From: Bifidobacterium breve
GTDB lineage: Bacteria > Actinomycetota > Thermoleophilia > Solirubrobacterales > Solirubrobacteraceae
Length of the DNA stretch: 64,000 nucleotides
NCBI GenBank assembly: GCA_945881845.1
Contig: CAMCVN010000005.1
Location: 1 to 64,000, forward strand
Direction of reading: 5' to 3'
The position numbers were made by a program, and so were the translations under genes. The notes below the pieces were generated by a model, which was given only the letters and a program-made list of their open reading frames with translations, was not told the DNA's origin and searched no databases. Positions 18,218 through 28,675 of this stretch are shown here, piece by piece (the first letter of the stretch is position 1; every line of letters starts with the position of its first letter).

Positions 18218-18259
18218 AGCGCAGATCCTACGGCCTGCGCCCCTAAGATCGCTCAACAG

Positions 18260-18847
18260 ATGGACTCAGCAAACCCTGATCCCAGCCCCGAGCCCGACAC
18301 GAGCGGCTTGTTGGCGTCGCTTCACCGCGCCGATGCTTCGCTTTACGCCTCGATCGCGGCCAGCTCGACGCCGAGCCACGACGACAGGCTCGCGCTGATC
18401 TCAAACGCCGCCAACCACTCCAAGCCGTGGATCGCCAGTGCCGCGGCTCTAAGCATCTTCGGAGGGCGCCGCGGAAGGCGCGCAGCGCTCTATGGCATCG
18501 CCTCGATCGCCACCTCGGCAACGGTCGTGAACGTCGCAATGAAGCCGCTGACGCGCCGCCGTCGCCCGGACCGCGTCGCCGCCGGCGTGATCGAGGCCCG
18601 GCACGTCGAGATGCCAACCTCGACCTCGTTCCCATCCGGTCACTCGGCATCGGCCTTTGCATTCGCGACTGGCGTGTTTCACGTAATGCCGATCGCGGGA
18701 GCCCTGCTGGCGATTCCGGCCGGACTGGTCGCCTATTCGCGCATCCACACCGGCGTCCACTACCCCGGTGACGTGCTCGTAGGCAGCCTCACCGGGATCG
18801 CGCTGGCGAAGCTGACCTGCGTCGCGCTCGACCGTCGCAGCGCCTGA
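18260..18847 (+). CDS. PAP2-superfamily phosphatase
   Basis: Integral membrane lipid or polyprenyl phosphatase. The three-part signature is visible: KPLTRRRRP, TSFPSGHSAS and SRIHTGVHYPGDVLVG. There are four to five hydrophobic segments in 195 aa; the N-terminal 50 residues are soluble. It is divergent from the histidine phosphatase with 42 bp between starts. Likely substrates are phosphatidic acid or undecaprenyl pyrophosphate; sequence does not decide. The same frame stays open leftwards antisense to the neighbour, but the ATG here is where PAP2 similarity begins. Confidence 0.9.
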   Translation: MDSANPDPSPEPDTSGLLASLHRADASLYASIAASSTPSHDDRLALISNAANHSKPWIASAAALSIFGGRRGRRAALYGIASIATSATVVNVAMKPLTRRRRPDRVAAGVIEARHVEMPTSTSFPSGHSASAFAFATGVFHVMPIAGALLAIPAGLVAYSRIHTGVHYPGDVLVGSLTGIALAKLTCVALDRRSA

Positions 18848-18850
18848 CTT

Positions 18851-20061
<1,211 letters not shown>

Positions 20062-20062
<1 letters not shown>

Positions 20063-21081
20063 CAGGCACCGCCAGCCGCTGCTAGAGAGGCAGCGGTCAG
20101 CCGTGTTACGCGGGCGCGCTGCTGGCCGGTGCCGCCAAGCATCGCGGCGTCAAGCTGCGCACGCTTGAAGAACCAGTGGACGTCGGCCTCCCATGTGAAG
20201 CCGATGCCTCCGTGGACTTGGATCGACGAAGCGGTTACGGAGAGCGCCGCCTCCGATGCTGCGGCCTTCGCGAGTGCTGAACCGAGCGCAAGCTGCGACT
20301 CGTCGGCATCTGCAGCCCAGCCACCGAAGTAGGTCGCCGAACGGGCGCCCTCGGTGTCAAAGAGCATCTGTGCGCAGCGGTGCGAGACCGCTTGAAACGC
20401 GCCGATCGGCGTGTCGAACTGCTTGCGCTCCTTGGCGTACTCGATTGCCATCTCCTGCGTCCGTTGCGCGATCCCAACCATCTCGGCTGAGAGTGCGACC
20501 TCGGCGCGGGCCAGCGCGCCGGCGACGTCCCCGGGCAGCGCTTCGCCGCCGCTAGCGGTCACGCTCGCATAGCGGCGCGTCGGATCGATCGTCGAAACCG
20601 ACTCAACCTGCGCGTCGGCGCGAGCGACGAGCGTTGCCGCGTCGCCGTCGATCAGAACGATTACCGCTGCGCCATCGGCGTCAGGAACTACCGCGCTGGA
20701 ACCGCCGCTGGCGAACGCGACCGTCGCCGTCGCCTCGCCCGAGGCGATTCCGGGAAGCCACTTGGCGCGCTGATCGTCGATGCCGGCGTGCTCGATCAGC
20801 AGGCCGCCGAGCGCGTTGGAGAGGAACGGTGAGGCGGCGAGCGCGTAGCCGAGCTCCTCGCAGAGGATCATCAGCTCAACGACACCCAAACCGGCGCCGC
20901 CGTACTGCTCATCGATCGCGATCCCAGTCCAACCGAGTTCGCGCAGCTCCGTGAAGAGCGATTCGTCATAAGCCTCGGATTCGGCTGCTTCGCGAACCTG
21001 TTCGAGCCCCGAGCGCTTCGTCAGTAAGTCACGCGCCGTGCGCTTGATCTCATGCTGATCTTCTGTGAAGTCGAAATTCAT
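20062..21081 (-). CDS. Acyl-CoA dehydrogenase, small (heteromer beta-like) subunit
   Basis: 339 aa, shorter than normal dehydrogenases, with [16 protein letters not shown] at the N-terminus, [13 protein letters not shown], and [22 protein letters not shown] at the C-terminus. The substrate-side loop in the middle is reduced. This is the pattern of the smaller partner of alpha2beta2 actinobacterial dehydrogenases (as in ChsE4-ChsE5). The larger partner is the adjacent gene, 9 bp upstream. Heteromer formation is inferred from this pairing. Confidence 0.92.
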
Positions 21082-21090
21082 CTCTGTCCC

Positions 21091-22227
21091 CTACTTCTTC
21101 CTCGGAAGGCCAAGCACACGCTCGGCGATGATGTTCTTCAGCACCTCTGTCGTGCCGCCCTCGATCGAGTTACCGCGCGAGCGCAGCATCGAGCGACCCC
21201 AGTTGGAACCGCCGGCCAGAGACTGCGGCCCTAGCGCCTTGGTTGCGAACTGCATTAGCTCTTGGTTGCCCTGCGACCACATCCACTTCGTCAGCGACCC
21301 CTCCGGGCCGGGCTGGCCGTACTTCATCGTTGCTGTCAGTCCGCGGTAGGCCGTCAGGCGCAGAATCTCGCACTTGATGTGCAGCGCGCCGAGTTCATCG
21401 GCAATCATTGGATCGTCGAGCTTGCCGCTGGCGGCGAGCTCCTCCGTCAGCTCGTCAAGCGCCACCTTCATCCCAACCTGCAGCCCGAACGCGAGGCCGG
21501 CACGCTCGTTCATCAGTGTCGTCAAGGCGACCGTCCAGCCGTTGCCTTCGCCGCCGAGCACGTTGGCGGCCGGAACCCGCGCGTTCTCGAGGAAGAGCTC
21601 GTTGAACTCAGGATCGCCGGTGATCTGGCGCAGCGGCCGAACCTCAACCCCCTCCTGCTCCATGTCAAGAATGAAGTAGGTCAAACCTTTGTGCTTGGGC
21701 GCGTCGAAGTCGGTCCGCGCAACGAGCATGCACCACTTCGAGTACTGCGCGCCGCTGGTCCAGACCTTCTGGCCGGTGATCAGCCAATCGTCACCGTCAC
21801 GGACGGCCTTTGACTTCAATGAGGCGAGATCGGATCCTGCCTCCGGCTCAGAGAAGCCTTGGCACCAGATCTCGTCGCCCGACATGATCGGGTCGAGGTA
21901 ACGCTGCTTCTGCTCATCGTCGCCCCAGATCATCAGCGTCGGCCCAGCCAGCAGCAGGCCGAGGACATTCGCCGGGAACGGCGCGCGGGCGCGAGCCAAT
22001 TCCTCGTTGAAGATCGCCGCCTCTACCAGCGTCGCGTCACGGCCGCCGTACTCGGTCGGCCAATGGACTGCCGCCCAGCCGGCTTCGTAGAGCTGGCGCT
22101 GCCAGTCGCGACGGAAGGCGTAGCCCTCGTCCTCCCCAGCTGGCTCCTCGCCGGGATGGTTTGCCTTGATCCAAGCGCGCAGCTCATCACGAAATGCACT
22201 CTCAGACTCGTTGAATGTCAGGTCCAT
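21091..22227 (-). CDS. Acyl-CoA dehydrogenase, large (heteromer alpha-like) subunit
   Basis: 378 aa with WCQGFSEPEAGSDLASL (FAD loop), KVWTSGAQYSKWC, FFL-type NELFLENARVPAANVLG, and RGNSIEGGTTEVLKNIIAERVLG at the C-terminus, the usual ending of large subunits of paired actinobacterial acyl-CoA dehydrogenases that act on bulky acyl-CoAs such as steroid side chains. First gene of the operon, starting 27 bp after a large palindrome that looks like a TetR-type operator. Confidence 0.93.
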   Translation of the reverse strand: MDLTFNESESAFRDELRAWIKANHPGEEPAGEDEGYAFRRDWQRQLYEAGWAAVHWPTEYGGRDATLVEAAIFNEELARARAPFPANVLGLLLAGPTLMIWGDDEQKQRYLDPIMSGDEIWCQGFSEPEAGSDLASLKSKAVRDGDDWLITGQKVWTSGAQYSKWCMLVARTDFDAPKHKGLTYFILDMEQEGVEVRPLRQITGDPEFNELFLENARVPAANVLGGEGNGWTVALTTLMNERAGLAFGLQVGMKVALDELTEELAASGKLDDPMIADELGALHIKCEILRLTAYRGLTATMKYGQPGPEGSLTKWMWSQGNQELMQFATKALGPQSLAGGSNWGRSMLRSRGNSIEGGTTEVLKNIIAERVLGLPRKK

Positions 22228-22254
22228 CAGGCTCCAATCGAGGTCGCTGGAGCT

Positions 22255-22280
22255 GACCTTACCGAACGGTCAGTTAGGTC
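22255..22280. promoter_or_regulatory. Large palindrome, likely TetR-family operator of the acyl-CoA dehydrogenase operon
   Basis: A 26-bp imperfect palindrome in which 10 of 13 base pairs match; outer arms are GACCT and AGGTC and the core reads ACCGAACGGT. The ACCG-N2-CGGT core is common in TetR-type lipid regulators. It lies between the GMC oxidoreductase stop and the first acyl-CoA dehydrogenase start. No TetR gene is in the window, so the binding protein would be encoded elsewhere. Confidence 0.6.
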
Positions 22281-22302
22281 GCGGCGCGCCCGCCGAGGGC
22301 TC

Positions 22303-23898
22303 TCAGCCGGTTACGAAAGCCTGTTCGCGGATCAAGTCGGCGGCGCGCTCGGCGACCATGATCGTCGGAGCATTCGTGTTACCGCCGGGGATCAGGGGCA
22401 TGATCGAAGCGTCAACGACGCGCAACCCCTCGATGCCGCGCACGCGAGTCTGAGCGTCAACGACCGCCCCTTCATCGCTTCCCATCCGGCAGGTACCGAC
22501 CGGGTGATAGAGCGTCTCGACGCGGCGGCGGAGATCGGCGGCGATGTCGTCGTCATCGGTTACCGGGGATCCAGGCAACAGCTCAGCGCCGCAGAGCTGC
22601 TTCAACGGCCCGCTTGAAGCGATCTCGCGCGCGATCTTCACGCCGGCGACCATCGACGCGACGTCTTCAGGCTCGACCAGCATGTTGGTCATAATTCGTG
22701 GTGGCGCGGTCGGGTCGGCGGAACGCAGTTTCAGATGGCCACGGCTCTTTGGCGAAACGAGTACCGGCGCGATCGTCAGCGCGTGACCGTCGTAGGTCGT
22801 CGCGCCGTGGTCAACGAAGTAGCCCGGAGCGAAGTGGAACTGGAGGTCCGGCGCGGGCAGGCCAGGCCGACTGCGAACGAAGGCGAATGCTTCGGCGACG
22901 CTCGATGAGAGCGGACCGCTGCGACGCAGCAGCCACTCCAACATCGCCTTCGGTTTCTCGGCGTCGGCGAGCGAGCCGCCGCCGGGAAGATCCCAAGTGC
23001 ACACCAGCGAAGGATGGTCGTGGAGATTGGCGCCGACTCCGGGCAGGTCATGACGAAGCTCAACGCCAACCTCCGCAAGGTGGTCGGCTGGGCCAATCCC
23101 AGAGACCATCAGGATCTGCGGCGAGCCGATCGCGCCGGCGGCGAGGATCACGTCACGCGATGCGGTGAGCAGCGTCTCGCGGCCGCGGCCGTCGAGATAG
23201 CTAACTCCGACTGCGCGCTTCCCTTCCAGCTCAACACGCTGCACAGTTGCGCCGGTTATCACTTCAAGGTTCTCTCGGCCTTTGACCGGTTTGAGGTAGG
23301 CGTCGGCGGTGCTCCAGCGGCGCCCGCCCCGCTGCGTCACCTGCACCTCGGCAACGCCATCCTGCTCAGGGCCGTTGTAATCGTCGATGAAGGGAATGCC
23401 CGCAGCCTCTGCGCTGGCGATGAAGTCGCGTGTCAGCGCGCGCGGCGAGCGAGGGTTCTCAACCCGTTGCGGGCCACCAACGGCGTGGTGCTCAGAGGCG
23501 CCGCGCGAGTTGTCTTCGGACTTGAGGAAGTAAGGCTGAACATCGTTCCAACCCCACCCCGGGCAGCCTTCCGCCTCCCAAAGGTCGTAGTCGAGCGGAC
23601 GGCCGCGGACGTAAAGCATCGCGTTCATCGCGCTCGATCCGCCAAGGCCCTTGCCGCGCGGAATGAAGATCTCGCGGCCGTCGCAGCCGGGCTCGGGATC
23701 GGTGGCGAAATCCCAGTCGCGCTTGCTGTGGAACTGCTCAGAGAAGGCCGCGGGGATGATCACGCTGGGATGGCGGTTGGAACCGCCGGCCTCGAGCAAA
23801 ACCACCTTGACCGAAGGGTCTTCGGAGAGACGATTGGCCAGTACGCAACCGGCTGAACCGGCGCCAACGATCAGATAATCAGCATCGCTCATCCTCAT
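22303..23898 (-). CDS. GMC-family FAD oxidoreductase (choline-dehydrogenase-like)
   Basis: 531 aa. The N-terminal ADP-binding segment is DYLIVGAGSAGCVLANRL; the two GMC signatures are PRGKGLGGSSAMNAMLYVRG and GAIGSPQILMVSGIGP. The C-terminus has LYHPVGTCRMG and GNTNAPTIMVAERAADLI, including the active-site histidine and asparagine region. It oxidises an alcohol that cannot be named from sequence. An ATG two codons downstream (MSDADYL) is an equally good start. The 100-residue extension seen further upstream overlaps the divergent helicase gene and is not credible. Confidence 0.92.
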   Translation of the reverse strand: MRMSDADYLIVGAGSAGCVLANRLSEDPSVKVVLLEAGGSNRHPSVIIPAAFSEQFHSKRDWDFATDPEPGCDGREIFIPRGKGLGGSSAMNAMLYVRGRPLDYDLWEAEGCPGWGWNDVQPYFLKSEDNSRGASEHHAVGGPQRVENPRSPRALTRDFIASAEAAGIPFIDDYNGPEQDGVAEVQVTQRGGRRWSTADAYLKPVKGRENLEVITGATVQRVELEGKRAVGVSYLDGRGRETLLTASRDVILAAGAIGSPQILMVSGIGPADHLAEVGVELRHDLPGVGANLHDHPSLVCTWDLPGGGSLADAEKPKAMLEWLLRRSGPLSSSVAEAFAFVRSRPGLPAPDLQFHFAPGYFVDHGATTYDGHALTIAPVLVSPKSRGHLKLRSADPTAPPRIMTNMLVEPEDVASMVAGVKIAREIASSGPLKQLCGAELLPGSPVTDDDDIAADLRRRVETLYHPVGTCRMGSDEGAVVDAQTRVRGIEGLRVVDASIMPLIPGGNTNAPTIMVAERAADLIREQAFVTG

Positions 23899-23959
23899 AT
23901 CTTTATCGCACCAACGCGCCCGGTGCCACCGAAGCAGCCTGCGGGGGTACCTTGAACTG

Positions 23960-26128
23960 GTGGATCTGGCCGATGACCGAGCGAACGTGGAGCTGCGAAA
24001 CAGCGACGACAATGGCGAGATCGTCGTACTCGCGTTTCCGTACGACGCGCAGATCGTCGAGCTGGTTCGAGCGATCCCGCAGCGCCGCTTCGATTGGGAC
24101 CGGCGCGAGTGGTGGGCGCCAACCGATGACTGGGCAGCGCTGCACGTCGCCGACGTACTGGCCCGCTTCCCGGAGCTGACGGCAAGCAAAGAGGTTGACA
24201 CTTGGATTCGCGCCGTTGAGCGCAGGTGGATCGGGCTGGTCAGCACGCGCCGCTACGACGGCCGCGGCTGGTGGGCACTGACGACTCGCGCCGGAACGGT
24301 TCCGCCTGAGCTGCTCGAAGGCTCGGTCGAGGCCGAGGACGGCGCGGTGCTAGTTGAGCTGAGCGAGGCCAACGCGGCCGTTATGAGCGAGCAGCGCTCA
24401 GCGCGGCTCGACGCCGGGGCGGCGCGCTGCCTGACCGAACTTGAAGTTGGCCGCCAGCCTCCCCCGGCCCAGCTAGAGCTAATCAAGCGCGTTGACGCCG
24501 ATTACCTGCGCCTCAACGTTCTCTGGGACCCTGAGACGGGAATCGCGTTTGAGCGGATGCCGGCCTCGGCCGGAACGCGAACGGTGCCGATCGACCCTTG
24601 GCTGGTCGAACAGCTCGACGAGTTCATTGCGCTGCACGATGTCGGCGTAACCGGCGAGGCGGGCCCGGTGCTGCATCGCCTGCGCGAGGAGCACTCCGCC
24701 GCCGCAGCCGCCGTAAAGCGGTCGCGGGCTACCAGCGCTGAACCGATCGAAGGTCTTGCAGAGAAGCTCGGCGGCACTCTTGAACCATTCCAGTGGGCAG
24801 GCGTCCGTTACGCGCTCGAAGCGCGCCGCACGCTAATCGCCGACGAGCAGGGCCTCGGTAAGACGATCGAGGCACTGGCGACGATTGAGGCCGATGATGC
24901 ATACCCCGCCGTGGTCGTCTGCCCAGCCTCGATCAAGCTGGTCTGGGCGCGCGAGGCCGAGCGCTGGCTACCGCACCGCTCATTCGCCGTCGTCGAAGGC
25001 CGCTCGGCGGTACCGCCGCAGGCCGACATCACGATCCTCAACTACGAGATCGTCGCCGCCCACGGCGAGCAGTTGGCGCGCCGTAGGCCAAAGGCGCTGA
25101 TCATCGACGAGTCGCACTACTGCAAGAACCCGCGCGCCAAGCGGACCCAGGCCGTGCGTCGGCTGGCGAGCGTCATCCCGGACGACGGACTGCGCTTGGC
25201 ACTAACCGGCACGCCGGTGCTCAACCACGCCGAGGAGCTGATCGCGCAGCTGCGCGTGATCGGCAGGCTCGACGACTTCGGCTCCGGCGCTCAATTCGCT
25301 AGGCGCTTCGGCCCCGACCACTCGCGCAGCGAGGAGCGGCTCCACTGGCACCTGCGCCGCCACTGCTTCCTGCGGCGCGTCAAGGCCGACGTGCTGCCGC
25401 AGCTCCCAGCCAAACGACGCAGCATCGTGCCGATCGCGCTAACCAACCGCGCCGAGTACCGCAAGGCCGAGACCGACATCATCGCCTGGCTGCGCGACCA
25501 GCCGCTCGACCTCAGCGAACTCGACGCCAAGATCGCCGCAACCCTGCGCGCCGAACGGCTCGCTCAGCTCGGCGTGCTGCAGCGACTGGCCGGCAGCGGC
25601 AAGCTCGACGGCGCGCTCGGCTGGATCCACGACTTCCTCGCCTCGGGGGAAGCACTCGTCGTCTTCGCCCGCCACCGCGAAGTGCAGCAGGCGGTAATCG
25701 AACGCTTCCCGAATGCCGTGCACCTAGTCGGCAGCGACAGCGCCGCCGCGCGCCAGAAGGCGATCGACGCTTTTCAGGAGCCCGATGGGCCGCAGCTGAT
25801 CATCTGTGCGACGCGCGTCGCGGCGCAAGGGATCACGCTGACGCGCGCCTCGAACGTCGCCTTCCTTGAGCTCGAGTGGACGCCAGCGATGCACGAGCAG
25901 GCCGAGGACCGCTGCCACCGGATTGGCCAGCGCGACGCCGTTACCGCTTGGTACCTGCTGGCAGCAGAGACAATCGACGAGCGGATGTCACGGCTTATTG
26001 AGCGCAAGCGCGCGAGCATCGCCGCAGTAACCGACGGCAAGCAGGTCGACGGCGACAGCGTCGTTGAGGCGATCGTGCGCGAGCTGCGCGAAGGCGAGCC
26101 GTTTAAGCGGCTGCGCTCAGTCGCCTGA
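23960..26128 (+). CDS. SNF2-family helicase with HARP-like N-terminus (SMARCAL1-like)
   Basis: 722 aa from a GTG. Residues about 20-75 (VVLAFPYDAQIVELVRAIP..RFDWDRREWWAP) resemble the HARP domain that gives SMARCAL1 its annealing-helicase activity. The SNF2 core has FQWAGVRYALEARRTLIADEQGLGKT (Walker A K301), DESH box at 383-386, LTGTPVLNH, the RRVK segment and motif VI EDRCHRIGQ. These proteins translocate on double-stranded DNA and rewind single-stranded bubbles at stalled forks. It is a single gene whose 3' end overlaps the convergent membrane-protein gene by 12 bp. Confidence 0.88.
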   Translation: MDLADDRANVELRNSDDNGEIVVLAFPYDAQIVELVRAIPQRRFDWDRREWWAPTDDWAALHVADVLARFPELTASKEVDTWIRAVERRWIGLVSTRRYDGRGWWALTTRAGTVPPELLEGSVEAEDGAVLVELSEANAAVMSEQRSARLDAGAARCLTELEVGRQPPPAQLELIKRVDADYLRLNVLWDPETGIAFERMPASAGTRTVPIDPWLVEQLDEFIALHDVGVTGEAGPVLHRLREEHSAAAAAVKRSRATSAEPIEGLAEKLGGTLEPFQWAGVRYALEARRTLIADEQGLGKTIEALATIEADDAYPAVVVCPASIKLVWAREAERWLPHRSFAVVEGRSAVPPQADITILNYEIVAAHGEQLARRRPKALIIDESHYCKNPRAKRTQAVRRLASVIPDDGLRLALTGTPVLNHAEELIAQLRVIGRLDDFGSGAQFARRFGPDHSRSEERLHWHLRRHCFLRRVKADVLPQLPAKRRSIVPIALTNRAEYRKAETDIIAWLRDQPLDLSELDAKIAATLRAERLAQLGVLQRLAGSGKLDGALGWIHDFLASGEALVVFARHREVQQAVIERFPNAVHLVGSDSAAARQKAIDAFQEPDGPQLIICATRVAAQGITLTRASNVAFLELEWTPAMHEQAEDRCHRIGQRDAVTAWYLLAAETIDERMSRLIERKRASIAAVTDGKQVDGDSVVEAIVRELREGEPFKRLRSVA

Positions 26129-27208
26129 GCTGCCGCCGAGCGCGGCCGCGGCCGTCGCACCCTTCGGCTGCTGCTTGATCGCCACGCCGGAGCGGTGCAG
26201 CAGGTACATGGCGACGAGGCCGACGATGTTGACGATCCAGAAGCTGATCACGCGGTAAGCGATCACGGCCAATGCGGCGAGCGTCGCGTTGACGCCAAAG
26301 GCTGTGAGGATCGCCGTTGCAGCAACCTCGACGATGCCGATCCCGCCTGGAGTGATTGGGATTGTCGCCAGCAGGCGACCGACCGTTGAAGCCAACAACA
26401 CCGCCCCAATGTGCGGTGTCTGGTTGAGCCCCCAGAGCATCGCGTAGAGAACAGCGGTGTCGAGAATCCAATAACCGAACGAGAAGCCGAGCGTCGGCCA
26501 AGCTTGCCGACCTCTCAGCATCTGCTGCGACTGCAGCGCGATCGCCTCGGCGCGACTGCGGACGTGGTGAGGGTTGATCTTCTTGACGACGCGCTTGGCC
26601 AGCTTTGCGCCGCCGCCAGCGAGCGAGCCGGCGATCTTCGGCCAGATGATCGCCGCCGCAAGCGCGCCAAGCGCCACGATCAGGAACGGCATACCGATCG
26701 CCACTGCGTTGACGTACCCGGACGAACTGTCTGGCTGACCGGAAGAGAGCCCGAAGCCGATCACGAAGAGGACGATCAGCGTGACGATCGAGAGCGCCTT
26801 CGTCAGCGTCGCTGCCGTTACCGCTTCAGCCGGCTCGACGTTGCGCTTGCGTAGAGCGTCGGCAACCATCACCGTCGCCGTCACCGACCCGCCTGGCAGC
26901 AGCACGGCGACCGCCATCTGCGCGTACCAGACCTGCCCCAGCACCCAGTTTGGCGGCGACGGCTGCTTCAGCGCCTCTAGCGAGCGGCGAAGTACCAGCA
27001 TCCCGCTCAGCTGAGCTACAAACTCAAGGCCTAACCCGATCAGCAAGGCATATGGATGAACCTGCTCAAGGCTCTCTTTTGCCTGCTTCGGCATCTCCGT
27101 TAGCGTCGGCAGCAGCGTGTAAACGACGCCGGCGATCACCAGCATCCAGGTGATCCGCCAGACGAGGCGCCAGTTGATTCGCTTGATTAGTGGCTCAGCA
27201 TTGCTCAT
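26117..27208 (-). CDS. YbhN/UPF0104-type flippase-like membrane protein
   Basis: 363 aa with about eight transmembrane helices. The segments LLPGGSVTATVMVADALRKRN, TKALSIVTLIVL and the C-terminal TPGGIGIVEVAATAIL are the signature of the lysylphosphatidylglycerol-synthase TM/UPF0104 family, whose membrane part acts as a lipid flippase in MprF; no synthetase domain is fused here. The ATG of MSNAEPLIK is chosen; the preceding in-frame residues run antisense into the lipase leader. Divergent from the first lipase. Confidence 0.85.
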   Translation of the reverse strand: MSNAEPLIKRINWRLVWRITWMLVIAGVVYTLLPTLTEMPKQAKESLEQVHPYALLIGLGLEFVAQLSGMLVLRRSLEALKQPSPPNWVLGQVWYAQMAVAVLLPGGSVTATVMVADALRKRNVEPAEAVTAATLTKALSIVTLIVLFVIGFGLSSGQPDSSSGYVNAVAIGMPFLIVALGALAAAIIWPKIAGSLAGGGAKLAKRVVKKINPHHVRSRAEAIALQSQQMLRGRQAWPTLGFSFGYWILDTAVLYAMLWGLNQTPHIGAVLLASTVGRLLATIPITPGGIGIVEVAATAILTAFGVNATLAALAVIAYRVISFWIVNIVGLVAMYLLHRSGVAIKQQPKGATAAAALGGSSGD

Positions 27209-27251
27209 AACGGGTGCTGACGGAACGCTACCGGCAGCAACGCTACAAACG

Positions 27252-27330
27252 GCGCATCGCTGCCCAGATCGGAGTAAAGTCCTTTCACAAGTTGGCCGCC
27301 CGCCAGCATTTTCGATCTCGGGGAGTAACG
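27252..27330 (+). promoter_or_regulatory. Leader/promoter of lipase 1, duplicated before lipase 2
   Basis: About 75 bp that recur before the second lipase gene. Shared words are GGCGCATCGCTG, GATCGGAGTAAA and AGTTGGC, then CTCGGGGAG as ribosome binding site. A -10-like TAAAGT lies inside the shared part. Similarity of the two leaders starts abruptly at GGCGCATC, marking the left edge of the duplicated unit. Confidence 0.6.
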
Positions 27331-28557
27331 ATGTCACTGAAGAACCGCAGCATCCGTTTGCTGATCCTGACCGTCTCAGCGACAGCGATGCTGCTGCCAG
27401 GCGCGTCGCTGGTTCAGGCCCAAGCGATCAAGAAGGCGCCGGCCGGAAACGCCTTCTACAAGGCCTCGGCCAAGCAGATCAAGTCCGGCAAGCCCGGCAC
27501 GGTCATCTGGGCACGCCAGGTCAAGTACACGGCCAACGGCCGCGTTGCGCTTGCCTCAGCCTCGAAGACGATGCTCGTCCTTTACCGCTCGCTCGATCCA
27601 AAGGGCAAGCCAATCGCCGTCTCCGGAATGGTTGACCTACCTAAGGGCAAGGCTCCAAAGGGCGGCTTCAAGGGCATCTCTTGGGCTCACGGCACGACCG
27701 GTGCGGCCGACATCTGCGCGCCATCGCGCGACGTCGCTGGCGGACCGGCTGACAGCTACATCACCTACGCGACCGCGAGCTACAACAGATGGCTCAAGGC
27801 CGGATACGCCGTTTTTCGTACCGACTATCCAGGGCTCGGCGTTGCAGAGCCACCGGCTCCCTACCTAATCGGCGCCTCAGAGGGCCGCAGCGTAGTGGAC
27901 ATCACACTGGCCGCACGCCAGCTCTACCCGAAGCTAAGCAAGGACTATCTAATCGGCGGCCACTCACAGGGCGGCCAGGGATCTCTCTTCGCTGCGTCGC
28001 TCGCTCCGAAGCTGGCGCCGAAGCTCAACATGAAGGGTGTCTTCTCCTACGCTCCGGTCTCGCACCTCTACGAACAGGGTCAACTAGTCAGCAGCCTTGG
28101 CGATGATTTCAAAGGGCTGACAGCGCTGGTCGTGATGATCCTGAACAGCGCCATGCGCGAAGCTCGAGTTCAGCCAAGCACGCTTGTCACTCCTCAGATC
28201 GAAGCCCTGCTGCCGAAGATTGAGCAGGTCTGCCTCGCGCAGCTCAGCGGCGATGACATTTTCGGCAATATCGCGCCGAATGAAGTACTCAAGCCAGGCG
28301 TAACGACGGCCAGCATTGATGCCGCGCTGAAGGCGATGAACCCGAACTTGAAGATCAAGGCTCCGGTTCTAATCGCTCAAGGACTCGACGATACGACCGT
28401 CTTCCCATTCTACACTGCTGATCTTGTTGCTGAGCTGAAGACGAGCGGTGACAACGTCACCTACGACACATTCCCGGGGCTAACGCACTCCGGTGTCGTA
28501 ACCGATCCCGCAGCAGGGGCAGTCGTCCTGGATTGGATCAAGGCGCGACTGCGCTAA
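27331..28557 (+). CDS. Secreted lipase/esterase, copy 1
   Basis: 408 aa alpha/beta-hydrolase of the secretory lipase (LIP) type. A signal peptide covers roughly residues 1-30 (LLILTVSATAMLLPGASLVQAQ). The nucleophile elbow is GGHSQGG with S212; D354 (GLDDTTVFP) and H386 (LTHSG) complete the triad. C129 and C301 could form a disulfide. GGGGAG lies 5-6 bp before the ATG. The protein is nearly the same as the next gene's product over its whole length, including the signal peptide. It probably hydrolyses lipids or esters outside the membrane. Confidence 0.9.
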   Translation: MSLKNRSIRLLILTVSATAMLLPGASLVQAQAIKKAPAGNAFYKASAKQIKSGKPGTVIWARQVKYTANGRVALASASKTMLVLYRSLDPKGKPIAVSGMVDLPKGKAPKGGFKGISWAHGTTGAADICAPSRDVAGGPADSYITYATASYNRWLKAGYAVFRTDYPGLGVAEPPAPYLIGASEGRSVVDITLAARQLYPKLSKDYLIGGHSQGGQGSLFAASLAPKLAPKLNMKGVFSYAPVSHLYEQGQLVSSLGDDFKGLTALVVMILNSAMREARVQPSTLVTPQIEALLPKIEQVCLAQLSGDDIFGNIAPNEVLKPGVTTASIDAALKAMNPNLKIKAPVLIAQGLDDTTVFPFYTADLVAELKTSGDNVTYDTFPGLTHSGVVTDPAAGAVVLDWIKARLR

Positions 28558-28596
28558 ACAACGCGAAGCGGCCTGCTCGATTCGCTGAGCAGGAGG
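28554..28596 (-). pseudogene. Remnant of the SRPBCC gene 3' end (duplication scar)
   Basis: The 39 bases after lipase 1 match the bases after lipase 2 at about 31 positions. After lipase 2 these bases are the last codons of an intact SRPBCC gene (LLSESNKPLRVG, stop TAG); here they would encode LLSESSRPLRVV and the same TAG, then similarity stops and the lipase leader begins. It is a 12-13 codon fragment, the scar of a tandem duplication, not a gene. Confidence 0.65.
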
Positions 28597-28675
28597 CGCA
28601 TCGCTGGACCGATCGGAGTAAAATTTTGTTCACGAGTTGGCTTTGCGCCAACCTGTTCAATCTCGGGGAGAGAAG
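28595..28675 (+). promoter_or_regulatory. Leader/promoter of lipase 2
   Basis: Copy of the lipase 1 leader: GGCGCATCGCTG, GATCGGAGTAAA and GAGTTGGC are kept, and CTCGGGGAG gives the ribosome binding site 6-7 bp before the ATG. The -10-like hexamer is TAAAAT, closer to consensus than the TAAAGT of copy 1. Confidence 0.6.

Noticed and set aside
17657-18259. Frame of the PAP2 gene stays open about 200 codons upstream
   Set aside because: It runs antisense to the well-supported histidine phosphatase and has no domain; an effect of GC-rich codon use.
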